DNA of 64,000 nucleotides from Herbaspirillum sp. RV1423 (GTDB lineage Bacteria; Pseudomonadota; Gammaproteobacteria; Burkholderiales; Burkholderiaceae_D): contig NZ_CBXX010000006.1 in the NCBI RefSeq assembly GCF_000577615.1, forward strand, positions 1 through 64,000. Reading direction: 5' to 3'. The notes under the pieces are model-generated. The model worked only from the letters and a program-made list of their open reading frames with translations. It had not been told where the DNA came from and searched no databases. Both the position numbers and the translations under genes were made by a program. Below are positions 7,713-15,469 of this stretch, piece by piece (positions within the stretch are counted from its first letter, which is position 1; the number at the start of each line of letters is the position of its first letter).

Positions 7713-8705
7713 ATGTCTGATCAAAACCGCCAACTGCTTGTACCGCTAACGATGAACCAAGCAGATCCTAACGCCATGTCGCAAAACATTCTCGTGCTCG
7801 GTGCCGGTGAACTCGGCCTACCGGTGCTACGCCGTCTTGCGCACCGCGCGAAGAGCATCGACGGTGTGAAGATCAGCGTCCTGCTGCGCGCAAGTGCCGT
7901 TGAGTCCAGTACACCAGGCAAGCAACGTGATATCGCGGAGATTCGAGATCTTGGGATCGAGATCGTCGTAGGCGATCTTGTGAAGAGCTCCATTGATGAG
8001 CTCGCCGTAGTATTCGCAAAATATGACACAGTACTCGGTTGCGCGGGTTATGCGGCGGGAATCGACACGCCAATGAAGTTAGCGCGCGCTGCCTTGGAGG
8101 CACGAATCCCAAGATATTTTCCATGGCAGTTCGGCGTGGATTTTGACGTGATCGGACGCGGCAGTCCGCAGGACATTTTCGACGCACAGTTGGACGTGCG
8201 AGAGCTTTTGCGCAGTCAGCATCAGACTGAGTGGGTGATTATTTCGACCGGCATGTTTATGAGCTACTTGTTTGAGCCCGAATTCGGCGTTGTTGATCTA
8301 CAAAACGACGCAGTCCATGCACTGGGCAGCCTCGACACCGCTGTGACATTGACGACTCCCGATGATATCGGAGCGTTAACTGCCGAGGTCATGTTCGCAA
8401 AACCTCGAATCCGGAACGAGATTGTCTATCTAGCCGGCGATACCGTGACTTACGGAGAGGTCGCCGACAAGCTGGAAATGTCCCTCGGTCGCCCCTTTAC
8501 CCGTTCGGAATGGAGCGAGGAGTATTTGCTGGGCGAACTGGCCCGCGACCCGCACAATATGATGCGCAAGTACCGTGCAGCCTTTGCTCAAGGACGGGGT
8601 GTCGCTTGGGATAAGAGTGGCACGTTCAATAGTCAACGCGCCCTCGCGGTTACCGACGTGGCGTCGTGGATCAATGTAAACCTGATTTCCGGCCGCAGCA
8701 AGTAA
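7713..8705 (+). CDS. NmrA-like / isoflavone-reductase-like NAD(P)-binding protein
   Basis: This 330-aa atypical short-chain dehydrogenase has a Rossmann motif GAGELG at residues 30-35 after a 22-residue leader. Segments such as RYFPWQFGVDFDVIG and WVIISTGMF match the isoflavone-reductase/aromatic alcohol reductase (NmrA_like) branch. AGGAA upstream supports the start at 7713; an internal ATG at 7776 lacks a site. The branch reduces aromatic or phenylpropanoid-like substrates with NADPH, or acts as a redox sensor, so the exact reaction cannot be assigned. The divergent LysR gene at 6670-7566 suggests substrate-induced expression. Confidence 0.75.
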   Translation: MSDQNRQLLVPLTMNQADPNAMSQNILVLGAGELGLPVLRRLAHRAKSIDGVKISVLLRASAVESSTPGKQRDIAEIRDLGIEIVVGDLVKSSIDELAVVFAKYDTVLGCAGYAAGIDTPMKLARAALEARIPRYFPWQFGVDFDVIGRGSPQDIFDAQLDVRELLRSQHQTEWVIISTGMFMSYLFEPEFGVVDLQNDAVHALGSLDTAVTLTTPDDIGALTAEVMFAKPRIRNEIVYLAGDTVTYGEVADKLEMSLGRPFTRSEWSEEYLLGELARDPHNMMRKYRAAFAQGRGVAWDKSGTFNSQRALAVTDVASWINVNLISGRSK

Positions 8706-8716
8706 TCGTCATCCCG

Positions 8717-8742
8717 AGGGCTAGACTCCTGGCCCTTCCTTT
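8717..8742 (+). terminator. Weak terminator-like hairpin after the NmrA-like gene
   Basis: AGGGC and GCCCT form a 5-bp stem around 10 nt, followed by a pyrimidine stretch rich in T. It lies 12 bp after the stop codon. The stem is short, so this is tentative. Confidence 0.3.
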
Positions 8743-8800
8743 TCCTTAGAGTTTTCGCAATGTCAGCAACTGGCCGATTACGGCCGGCACTATTGACTCT

Positions 8801-9133
8801 TTACGACGAACTCAAATTGAGTGCCACGACTCCGCTAATGATTAATGCAATACCTACCAATCGAAGCGGTGCCGTTGATTCTCCGAAGCAGAAAATTCCT
8901 AGGAGGGCAATTAGTGCCGTTCCGCATCCTGCCCACACTGCGTATGCCAACCCAGCTTCAAGGTGGCGAACAGATACTGACATGAGCCAAATGGCACTTG
9001 CATAGCTAAGGGTTACGATTACTGAGGGAGTAGCACGGGTGAATCCGTCTGTATAGCGCAGTGCAACGGTGCCTACGACTTCCGCTATCACGCTGACGGC
9101 AAGGAGAAACCAAGAAAATGCTGGTGAGCTCAT
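8801..9133 (-). CDS. SMR-family multidrug/quaternary ammonium efflux protein (EmrE-like)
   Basis: This 110-aa protein has four hydrophobic segments. The key membrane carboxylate is Glu18 in the IAEVVGT motif, matching Glu14 of EmrE. The LAYAVWAGCGTALI segment contains the conserved Trp. Family members are dual-topology dimers that exchange protons for lipophilic cations. An AGAGG site precedes the ATG. It stands alone and converges with the NmrA-like gene. SugE/Gdx-type guanidinium export is a possible alternative, although the TM3 sequence reads as the EmrE type. Confidence 0.85.
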   Translation of the reverse strand: MSSPAFSWFLLAVSVIAEVVGTVALRYTDGFTRATPSVIVTLSYASAIWLMSVSVRHLEAGLAYAVWAGCGTALIALLGIFCFGESTAPLRLVGIALIISGVVALNLSSS

Positions 9134-9273
9134 GACTACCTCTGAAACCTGCGCTTATACCGAGCGCGGCTAGAGGCGTGGGAGCGGTACCCCAAAATTC
9201 AGTCGGCACTATACCAGTGTTCTGACCAAAATTATTTATTGCAGTCGCGAGTCTCAAGCAACTTTCTTCGGGG

Positions 9274-9440
9274 CCGACCAACTTTATTCATTGTGGTCAT
9301 GTTTGACTGCAGCGAATAAAGTCGGTCGGGAGCGTCGCAGTTAATCGGTCGATTTAATGGGCACAATACTTTTAGTCAAAGTTGGTCGGGATGATTTACG
9401 CCCCCGACCAATGACAGACCCAACAAAATAATTGGTCGGA
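9274..9440. repeat. Cluster of TTGGTCGG / CCGACCAA repeats
   Basis: At least five copies of an 8-base unit TTGGTCGG (or a one-base variant) occur in both orientations. Two form a larger inverted repeat: CCGACCAACTTTATTC at 9274-9289 and GAATAAAGTCGGTCGG at 9314-9329, 15 of 16 positions complementary. Others are at about 9382-9389, 9404-9411 and 9432-9439. No open frame covers the cluster. It could be a remnant of a mobile element end, a multi-site operator or a REP-like element. Confidence 0.5.
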
Positions 9441-9993
9441 CACGAAGTTCGCTGCTGGCCGATTGCAGCCTTTCGTGGACGGCCAACGACGTAGACCTGA
9501 GAGGTAGCTTAGTTATCTCTTTTATAAGTGGATTGACGCGGTTATTTGTCCGCTCCTGACCGATTACAGACTTTGAAAATAATTCAAGTATCTGTCTGTC
9601 AAACACGTCTATTCACTGGTCAACTGTCCGCGTTGCTGAACAGTCGATGTCCACGTTGTTGAACTATGTGCCCAAATTCACTGGAATATGCACATTTTGG
9701 TGAGGGCATAGTCGGCGCCATGAGTTTTCACCTTGTTGGGCAACGGATTCAACTGATGAATTCGGGATAGAGGCATCGGGAAACCGATGGTGCTCGGAAC
9801 CGGTCGAAAGACTAGCTAACGAGAGGTTGCGGCTAACCCGGCCACTTAATGATCGTGTCAATGACAAGGACAGAACTCGTTGGCTTCGCCAAGGGCCTCA
9901 AAACCGATTCTCCAGAATGACCTAAACACCTCACGGAAATGCGCCGTTCTTGAATAAATCTGAAGACACAGGCGATCTACTCTGCTGCTCGCG
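9441..9993. other. Long non-coding stretch, no recognisable gene
   Basis: Between the repeat cluster and the DUF1289 gene there are only short open frames without recognisable similarity, good start sites or codon bias. The GACCGATT/GGCCGATT words near 9465 and 9558 look like decayed extensions of the repeat cluster. It is probably degenerate mobile DNA, but nothing definite is seen. Confidence 0.4.
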
Positions 9994-10182
9994 TTAGCCT
10001 TTTCGTTCCTTCTTGCGTATCTCCTTCAACCGCACCGCCGCGCGCTCCACGGCCACCTTCTGCTCCTTGTGTTTCATGCCCTTCCAATCCTTGATTTCAG
10101 ATTTGGAGCGGCCACACCCAGTGCAGACATCGTGCTTCAGATAACAAAGTGAGACACAAGGGCTGTTAACTTCTTTACTCAC
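9994..10182 (-). CDS. DUF1289 small cysteine-rich protein
   Basis: This 62-aa protein has the four-Cys pattern of DUF1289: Cys9 and Cys13 in SPCVSLC, and Cys20 and Cys23 in CTGCGRS, followed by the conserved EIKDW and a Lys/Arg-rich tail. The spacing suggests a zinc or iron-sulfur site. Members are small cytoplasmic proteins of unknown role, often found beside redox or housekeeping genes. The length is normal for the family. Confidence 0.8.
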   Translation of the reverse strand: MSKEVNSPCVSLCYLKHDVCTGCGRSKSEIKDWKGMKHKEQKVAVERAAVRLKEIRKKERKG

Positions 10183-10602
10183 CTTCGATTCCTGGTTGTT
10201 TCGATTGAGATGGCCACAGACATGCTGGCGGACGATGGTTTTTCAATAGGAATTCCAGAGTTTGCATAAAAAATTAAGCGATTGCGGCGTGCGCCAGAGG
10301 GAATCTTGGGGCGGAGGAAGCAAGTCTAGTTAGCCACAGGCTAGAGGGTACTGGAAGGAAGCGCTGATGACGACGGTTCCGGTCAGGACTGTTGATTTGC
10401 AGCTCTGATTGCCCCTATTTTGCACTATTCATTGCCCCACTATTTCGCTTGAAGCACCAAGTCTCATAGAGATATTGAATTGCTAGGTAAGGTCATCATT
10501 CATTGCAAAGGTGGGTCAAATCCACGCGCAAATCAACATTTCGAGGGAATGGGTATAAATAGCCTGCTTGGTACTTCGAAAGTGTTTCGCAAGTACAGCA
10601 AA
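10183..10602. other. Intergenic stretch without recognisable features
   Basis: About 420 bp separate the DUF1289 start from the apbE 3' end. No conserved frame, terminator or clear operator was found. It should contain the promoter of the DUF1289 gene and the 3' end of the flavinylation operon transcript. Confidence 0.4.
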
Positions 10603-11577
10603 TTAGTTCACCTCAACCAGCTTACCACCGAGGACGAGAATTTCCTGGAACCTTATACCGTCGCGAAGCACGAACAAGGCATCGATACCGCGTTCCTGAG
10701 CCAGTACGGGGCCGTCGCGCTCGCCCAGTACAAGCAACGCTGTCGCCCAGGCGTCGGCAAGCATGCAGCTGGATGCCATGACGGTCACCGCTGCAAGCCG
10801 GTTCGAAACGGGTTTTTGCAAGGCCGGATGCATCGTGTGCGCATATCGCTTACCAGCGATATCGACCCAGCGGCGGTAATCGCCAGAGGTTGCAATAGCC
10901 GTATCCTGGAGTTCCATCACACCGGATACCTCGCGTACGCCATAGGTGGGTTTTTCGATCGCGACGGCCCATGGCGCGGTACTTGGTTTGCATCCGCGTG
11001 CGCGCATTTCTCCGTCAATGCCAACCAGGTAGCTGGCAAGCCCCCAGCCATCGAGGCACTGTGCGAGAAGGTCTACACCGTAGCCCTTTGCGATACCAGA
11101 AAGGTCAATTGCCATGGGCGCCTTCTTACGCACTTGGCCGCGTGCCCGGTCGACTTCAAGGACTGCGCTGGCCGGACGGTGTCGCGTCGTAGACAGCGCT
11201 GCGGGCGACAACGGGGGGTGTTGGGATGGGCCGAAGCCCCAGCTATCCACTAGCTCGCCCACACCAATGTCGAAGGCGCCCATCGATTGCTGGCCAATCC
11301 GCAAACCAGTCTCCATGACGAGGACCAGGTCCTCCGGGACGGTAACCCACGTATCTATGGCTGCGGCATTGACACGGCACAGGTCGGATGAGCGGCGCCA
11401 GGTCGACATCTGTTGGTCTACCTTGTCTACCGCGGCAAACAGGCTTACGCCGATGGCGGCCGTATCTATTGCCTCGGACGCGTAGAAAACGGCCGTGTAG
11501 CGCCCGCCCATCGTCTCGCCGTTAAGGCTGTAGCGCTGCAAGGTGGGTAGCACTGGCTGTTCAGAAGACGTCTTCAC
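10603..11577 (-). CDS. apbE: ApbE-family FAD:protein FMN transferase
   Basis: This 324-aa enzyme would transfer FMN from FAD to a Ser/Thr of a target protein. ApbE signatures are visible: DLSGIAKGY at 158-166, TSGDYRR at 230-236, HTMHP at 247-251 and the metal-site ADAWAT at 274-279. The GTG start has GGAAGG just upstream and overlaps the 3' end of the PepSY/reductase gene by 17 bp, so the two are coupled. The N-terminus (MKTSSEQPVLPTLQRY) shows no signal peptide or lipobox, unlike most proteobacterial ApbE proteins, which are exported. The likely substrate is the DUF2271 protein of the same operon, which carries DGLTGAS. Confidence 0.9.
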   Translation of the reverse strand: MKTSSEQPVLPTLQRYSLNGETMGGRYTAVFYASEAIDTAAIGVSLFAAVDKVDQQMSTWRRSSDLCRVNAAAIDTWVTVPEDLVLVMETGLRIGQQSMGAFDIGVGELVDSWGFGPSQHPPLSPAALSTTRHRPASAVLEVDRARGQVRKKAPMAIDLSGIAKGYGVDLLAQCLDGWGLASYLVGIDGEMRARGCKPSTAPWAVAIEKPTYGVREVSGVMELQDTAIATSGDYRRWVDIAGKRYAHTMHPALQKPVSNRLAAVTVMASSCMLADAWATALLVLGERDGPVLAQERGIDALFVLRDGIRFQEILVLGGKLVEVN

Positions 11578-13780
11578 GATACCTTCCGACGGCCTTGAGT
11601 GCCTGAACGTTCATGTTGAGTGGAGCGAGAATAGCGTCGAGCGCGAGCCTTACGCTAGACGCCATCGCGCTGCTGCCGCACACGAGTACCTGGCCGCCGC
11701 CCGCAATGAGCTTGCGCATATTGTCGGCATCGTCGATAAGCCGATTTTGCACGTGTACGCCATTCTTTATTCGGGAGAAGGCCGTGTGCAGTTGGGTTAG
11801 TCGGCGGTCAGCGAGGTAGGCACGCAGTTCCGGCTCGTACAAAAAATCGGATTCGGGGTCGCGGCCGCCCCAATACAGGTACATCGGATGCTTGCCCGTA
11901 TTATTGCGGATGAATCCGGCGAGCGGACCAATCCCAGTGCCGGCCCCAATCAGGATGACTGGCGCCTTGCCGGACGCCGGCCGGAATTGAACATTCGGCT
12001 GAATGAAGGCCTCGATACATTCGCCAGGCCGGAGTCCATGCAGGTAGGTCGAACACACGCCCCCGGCCTGCTTGCGCACGCAGATTTCGACAAGGCCATC
12101 ACGTGCGCCGCTGGCGAGGGAATAGAATCGTGGTATCGCGCTTCCGGGCGCCATAACACCTACTAGGTCGCCAGCCTCAAAGCGGGGCATGCGGTTGCGA
12201 CGGAACAGGCGCGCGATCATTCCGGCATCCGCCGTAGCCTGGCCGGTCCCAAAGCGCAACACGACTGTAGGCTCGAGTTCTTGCACGCCATACTCGATAC
12301 GTTCATGCAGGCACAAATGGAAGGTGCGCGGATGGGCCGGCGCATGTTCGAGTTGGAGCTCTATGCCCATCCGGTCACCGACAGCATCCCCCCATCGGGC
12401 AAATTCCTGGCTCGACTGACGGTTGATCATGGCTAGATCAATCATGCGCTGCCATCCATGGGCGAGCATTGCTGCGTCCACGTCGCTACCATATTGACAG
12501 AATTTCGCGAATTGGCGATCTCCAAAACCGAGGACGGCAAATTGCGTCGCTGGATTTGCGGGCACCTGCTCCAGCAGTGCGAGGAACTGGTTGGCCGAAG
12601 CGGGGGCGCCGCCGTCTCCATAGGTTGCCGTCAGCAGGAATAGTTTGGTGGCCGCGCGATAGCGCGACGACAACTGGTTCATAGGTGCCGTGTGAACCGC
12701 CTTGCCGGCTTTGCGGAGACCGTCATGCAAGACGCGGGCGAAACCCCATGTGCTGTTGTTTTCGCTACCGACTAGAATTACGATATCAGCTACTTGCTCA
12801 GCGCTGTTGCCGATCATGCGTGGTTTGGCGCGCTGCCGCTGATACCAGACGGTCGCACCGGTGACCGCAAGCCACGGCGCGCCCAAGGCACACAGGCCGA
12901 GTACGAAGCCCAGCCACCACAGGCCTTCGCCCGTGTGCAGTTTATAGACCAGTTCATAGGCTTCGCGTACGCCGCTGTGGGCACGGTAGGAGAGCAGCGC
13001 ACCGGTTGACTGGTCGACATAGGCGTCACCCTGAACCGTTCTCAGGGTGTACACAGCGGATCGGTCCCCTGCAATCGGAAAGACCAGTTCGCGCAAGTCG
13101 GCGAGATCGGAAGCCACCAGTGCGGGCAAGCGCGATACAGGTGCCGGTGTTCCGCCAGACGTGGTTGCTGGAAAGTCGGGCTCGGCCTGATTGCCGTCGC
13201 TAATCAAGCCGAAGGTCGCCGCCGACATATACGTGCCGGTCAGCGCAGATAACAGCAGACCTACGACAGCCATCCGGCCAACCTTAGCGTGCATACGCTG
13301 GCTGCCGCTGCCGTACAGCGGCCCAAGTAATTGTCGCCATCCACCGACGCGCTTAACCACCAACAAGACGCCAGATGTGCAGAGCACCAGCATCGCTAGT
13401 GCCGTGATACCAGCGGCAATCCGGCCAGGGGTATCGAGCAACAAGGACCTGTGCAGTTGCTTGACCGTGCGCGAAAATACCGAGGGAACAAAGGGGGCGA
13501 TTGCTTTACCGCTGACGGGATCGACGCGGTCGACCCGGGCGCCGCTATCCGTGCTGTAGTAGACGATGATCGCGCCGGAAGGAGTGCGCTGGATCTGTTC
13601 CGCATCCGGAAAATGGCGCACCACCCGGCCCGCCATTTCGGCCACGCTGACACCTACCGGCAGACTAGTGCCAAGTCGGTCGAGCACGGGATCGAGCGAT
13701 AACAAGGCACCAGTAATTCCAAGCAGAATGACCAGCAGGACGCTGACTAGGCCGGGGAATGAATGGAGCTGGCGCAACAT
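11561..13780 (-). CDS. PepSY-TM / flavodoxin / FAD-NADPH reductase fusion (membrane oxidoreductase)
   Basis: This 739-aa protein has two halves. Residues 1-320 form a PepSY-associated membrane module with about four hydrophobic segments (near 9-29, 121-142, 168-185 and 288-313). His6, His110, His164 and His282 lie near membrane boundaries and are possible heme ligands. Residues 330-470 are a flavodoxin domain (VILVGSENNSTWGFA). Residues 480-739 are a CysJ/P450-reductase-like domain with RFYS at 551-554 and GVCSTYL at 574-580 for FAD, IGAGTGIGPL at 611-620 for NADPH, and an aromatic C-terminus RYREDVF. It should pass electrons from cytoplasmic NADPH through FAD and FMN to the membrane module and the periplasm. 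It sits between the DUF2271 gene and apbE in one operon. Confidence 0.85.
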   Translation of the reverse strand: MLRQLHSFPGLVSVLLVILLGITGALLSLDPVLDRLGTSLPVGVSVAEMAGRVVRHFPDAEQIQRTPSGAIIVYYSTDSGARVDRVDPVSGKAIAPFVPSVFSRTVKQLHRSLLLDTPGRIAAGITALAMLVLCTSGVLLVVKRVGGWRQLLGPLYGSGSQRMHAKVGRMAVVGLLLSALTGTYMSAATFGLISDGNQAEPDFPATTSGGTPAPVSRLPALVASDLADLRELVFPIAGDRSAVYTLRTVQGDAYVDQSTGALLSYRAHSGVREAYELVYKLHTGEGLWWLGFVLGLCALGAPWLAVTGATVWYQRQRAKPRMIGNSAEQVADIVILVGSENNSTWGFARVLHDGLRKAGKAVHTAPMNQLSSRYRAATKLFLLTATYGDGGAPASANQFLALLEQVPANPATQFAVLGFGDRQFAKFCQYGSDVDAAMLAHGWQRMIDLAMINRQSSQEFARWGDAVGDRMGIELQLEHAPAHPRTFHLCLHERIEYGVQELEPTVVLRFGTGQATADAGMIARLFRRNRMPRFEAGDLVGVMAPGSAIPRFYSLASGARDGLVEICVRKQAGGVCSTYLHGLRPGECIEAFIQPNVQFRPASGKAPVILIGAGTGIGPLAGFIRNNTGKHPMYLYWGGRDPESDFLYEPELRAYLADRRLTQLHTAFSRIKNGVHVQNRLIDDADNMRKLIAGGGQVLVCGSSAMASSVRLALDAILAPLNMNVQALKAVGRYREDVF

Positions 13781-13791
13781 GCTGACAGGGC

Positions 13792-14262
13792 CTACATTTC
13801 ATAGTTGAAGGACTTGATGTAGCCACGTCCCTTGACCGGCTTTCCTGCACCTTGCTTCGTGAGTGGGACTCGGGCATCAGCAGGAGTATCGCGGCCGTCC
13901 TCGACCGCACTGTCGACCCGTATTTCATATCCGGCATCGATCAGCACGTCAGCCACTTCGACTGTCACTTTGAGCGACTTTCCACTGCCAACGCTGGCGC
14001 CAGTGAGACCGTCAAATTCACGCGCATTGAGCCCGCTGCCGCGCGCCCAATCGCTCATGTGCTTGTAATATTTTTCCTTGGTTCCAGAAATCCATAAGGT
14101 CTTCTTGTACTTGCCGGCCGCGTCGGTAATATAAATCGCCAAATAGGCACCGTTGCCGCCGTAGCTTTGCAATTGGGTGGTGAGAACTACAGGGCGGGCC
14201 TGCACTAGTCCGGGCAGTGCCAAGGCACCCGCCACGCAGGTGCCAACGATGATTTTTATCAT
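13792..14262 (-). CDS. DUF2271 secreted protein with ApbE flavinylation motif
   Basis: This is a 156-aa exported protein with a cleavable signal peptide (residues 1-22, ending VQA). The DUF2271 fold is recognised from LAIYITDAAGKYKKTLW and the WARGSGLNA segment. Residues 84-90 read DGLTGAS, matching the consensus D-x-x-S/T-G-A-S/T at which ApbE attaches FMN, so Ser90 is the predicted acceptor. DUF2271 proteins are known from flavinylation-associated gene clusters. This one would be a periplasmic flavoprotein receiving electrons from the membrane reductase encoded 11 bp downstream. Its start overlaps the stop of the upstream PepSY gene by 4 bp. Confidence 0.85.
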   Translation of the reverse strand: MIKIIVGTCVAGALALPGLVQARPVVLTTQLQSYGGNGAYLAIYITDAAGKYKKTLWISGTKEKYYKHMSDWARGSGLNAREFDGLTGASVGSGKSLKVTVEVADVLIDAGYEIRVDSAVEDGRDTPADARVPLTKQGAGKPVKGRGYIKSFNYEM

Positions 14263-14633
14263 GGAATATTTCCTTTAGTGGAAGGAACGGTTTGTTCTCG
14301 AGGGTTGGACTTCGGTTGCAACGGCCCAACATAATCCGACGCGTCGGCGGTCGGCCCGAATTCAACCTCGAGACTGCGAATGTGCAGCGATGATGGGGTG
14401 TACTTAGCCTTGATCTTATTACCCATGCGGTCAGTTGCTCTTACTTCGTAACAGCCGTCATCAACTTTGATCCGGTGGACGATCCAACCGTGCTGTACGA
14501 CTTGCTGACGCAGCAATTCACGTGGCTTCCATTCAGCGATTGGATCGTTGCAATCAGTATCGGCATAAGCTATCCCGCTTGTCCCAAACACCACCAACCC
14601 CGCTAGTGCAGCGAGCGTACGCAATGAGGTCAT
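14259..14633 (-). CDS. Periplasmic PepSY-domain protein
   Basis: This 124-aa protein has a signal peptide (about residues 1-24, ending AYA) and one PepSY domain: WKPRELLRQQVVQHGWIVHRI followed by KVDDGCYEVRATD. A low-complexity Pro/Ser tail follows. Small PepSY proteins are common partners of sensor kinases and of flavin-based periplasmic redox systems. A GGAG site precedes the ATG. It is the first gene of the four-gene operon, overlapping the DUF2271 gene by 4 bp. Its exact role is unknown. Confidence 0.8.
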   Translation of the reverse strand: MTSLRTLAALAGLVVFGTSGIAYADTDCNDPIAEWKPRELLRQQVVQHGWIVHRIKVDDGCYEVRATDRMGNKIKAKYTPSSLHIRSLEVEFGPTADASDYVGPLQPKSNPREQTVPSTKGNIP

Positions 14634-14780
14634 GTCTTACTCCTCGGTAAGAATAGGGATGTCGCAGAGGCGAATCTATCGACAGGCATTTTTATCGCTT
14701 GCCGATCCGGGGGCTACTCACCGCATGTTCCCAGCGAAACATCACTTGTTTTTAGACGGTGTATGTAACGCCATCGATCT

Positions 14781-15215
14781 TTATGTTTTGTGCAGCACAA
14801 ACGCACCTTCGGGGCTCTTGAAGAAATCGTAGCCTTGGATGAGCGGTGCACTCTTCCCATGCCGCTCAACATAATTCACATGAATGACCATCACTTGCCC
14901 GAATTCATCTTTGCCAGCAATTTCATTTTCGACTGCGGAACTCATTTGCGCCGCTTGGATTTCGCGGTCGGCCGCCGTTTCCTTGCCTTTTTTAATAGCA
15001 ACGGCAATCGATATTTGGTGGGGCGCTACGGAGATGACAACTTTTGCGGGCGGGAACCCGCCCGCATCAGCAACCAATTCCGTTAGCTTGGGAACCAACG
15101 CTGTTTGGCGCTTTACCAGAGTGGCATCTGTAACCTTATCCACGCTCCATGCGGGAGCGGCAGGATTGAGGACTCCTACCGCAAACACTACTAATGCAAC
15201 GATATATGTTTTCAT
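14781..15215 (-). CDS. Unrecognised small secreted protein upstream of the flavinylation operon
   Basis: This 144-aa protein has a clear signal peptide (residues 1-24, ending APAWS). I do not recognise the mature part. It is a single compact domain with no Cys and segments such as AKVVISVAPHQISIAVAIKKG and GQVMVIHVNYVERHGK, suggesting beta strands. It lies 147 bp upstream of the PepSY gene in the same direction with no strong terminator between, so it may be part of the same transcript. A candidate FNR-dependent promoter lies upstream. Confidence 0.65.
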   Translation of the reverse strand: MKTYIVALVVFAVGVLNPAAPAWSVDKVTDATLVKRQTALVPKLTELVADAGGFPPAKVVISVAPHQISIAVAIKKGKETAADREIQAAQMSSAVENEIAGKDEFGQVMVIHVNYVERHGKSAPLIQGYDFFKSPEGAFVLHKT

Positions 15216-15327
15216 GGTGTTGGTCGTCTGCCCTGATCGTAAATTGATAGAACGCGCTATTGAGGAGATCCTGATGTCAGGAGTACTGCCAGCTTAAGGT
15301 TAGGTTGCCGCTTCACACGACAAGCCG

Positions 15328-15369
15328 ACTATAGTTCCCTTCTTGAGAAAGTAATATGATGCACATCAA
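15328..15369 (-). promoter_or_regulatory. Candidate class II FNR/ANR-type promoter
   Basis: On the minus strand TTGATGTGCATCAT (15369 to 15356) matches the FNR/ANR consensus TTGAT-N4-ATCAA at 9 of its 10 defined bases. A -10 hexamer TATAGT (15333 to 15328, 5 of 6) is centred 32 nt downstream, which is the spacing of class II FNR-activated promoters. Transcription would start near 15321 and read into the secreted-protein gene and possibly the flavinylation operon. Confidence 0.6.
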
Positions 15370-15469
15370 ATATAAGGGACTAGGCTAAGATAGTTCAGGT
15401 GATATATCTTTGCTTTCACTGATTGTTCAATCTATATGGTCCTGTTTCTAGATTTTGATTCGTCAAACC

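Noticed and set aside
9664..9867. Minus-strand open frame of 67 aa
   Set aside because: No recognisable family, no good ribosome site, and located in a repeat-rich decayed region.
10480..11253. Plus-strand open frame overlapping apbE
   Set aside because: The minus strand encodes a complete ApbE with all signature motifs; the plus frame has no family match.
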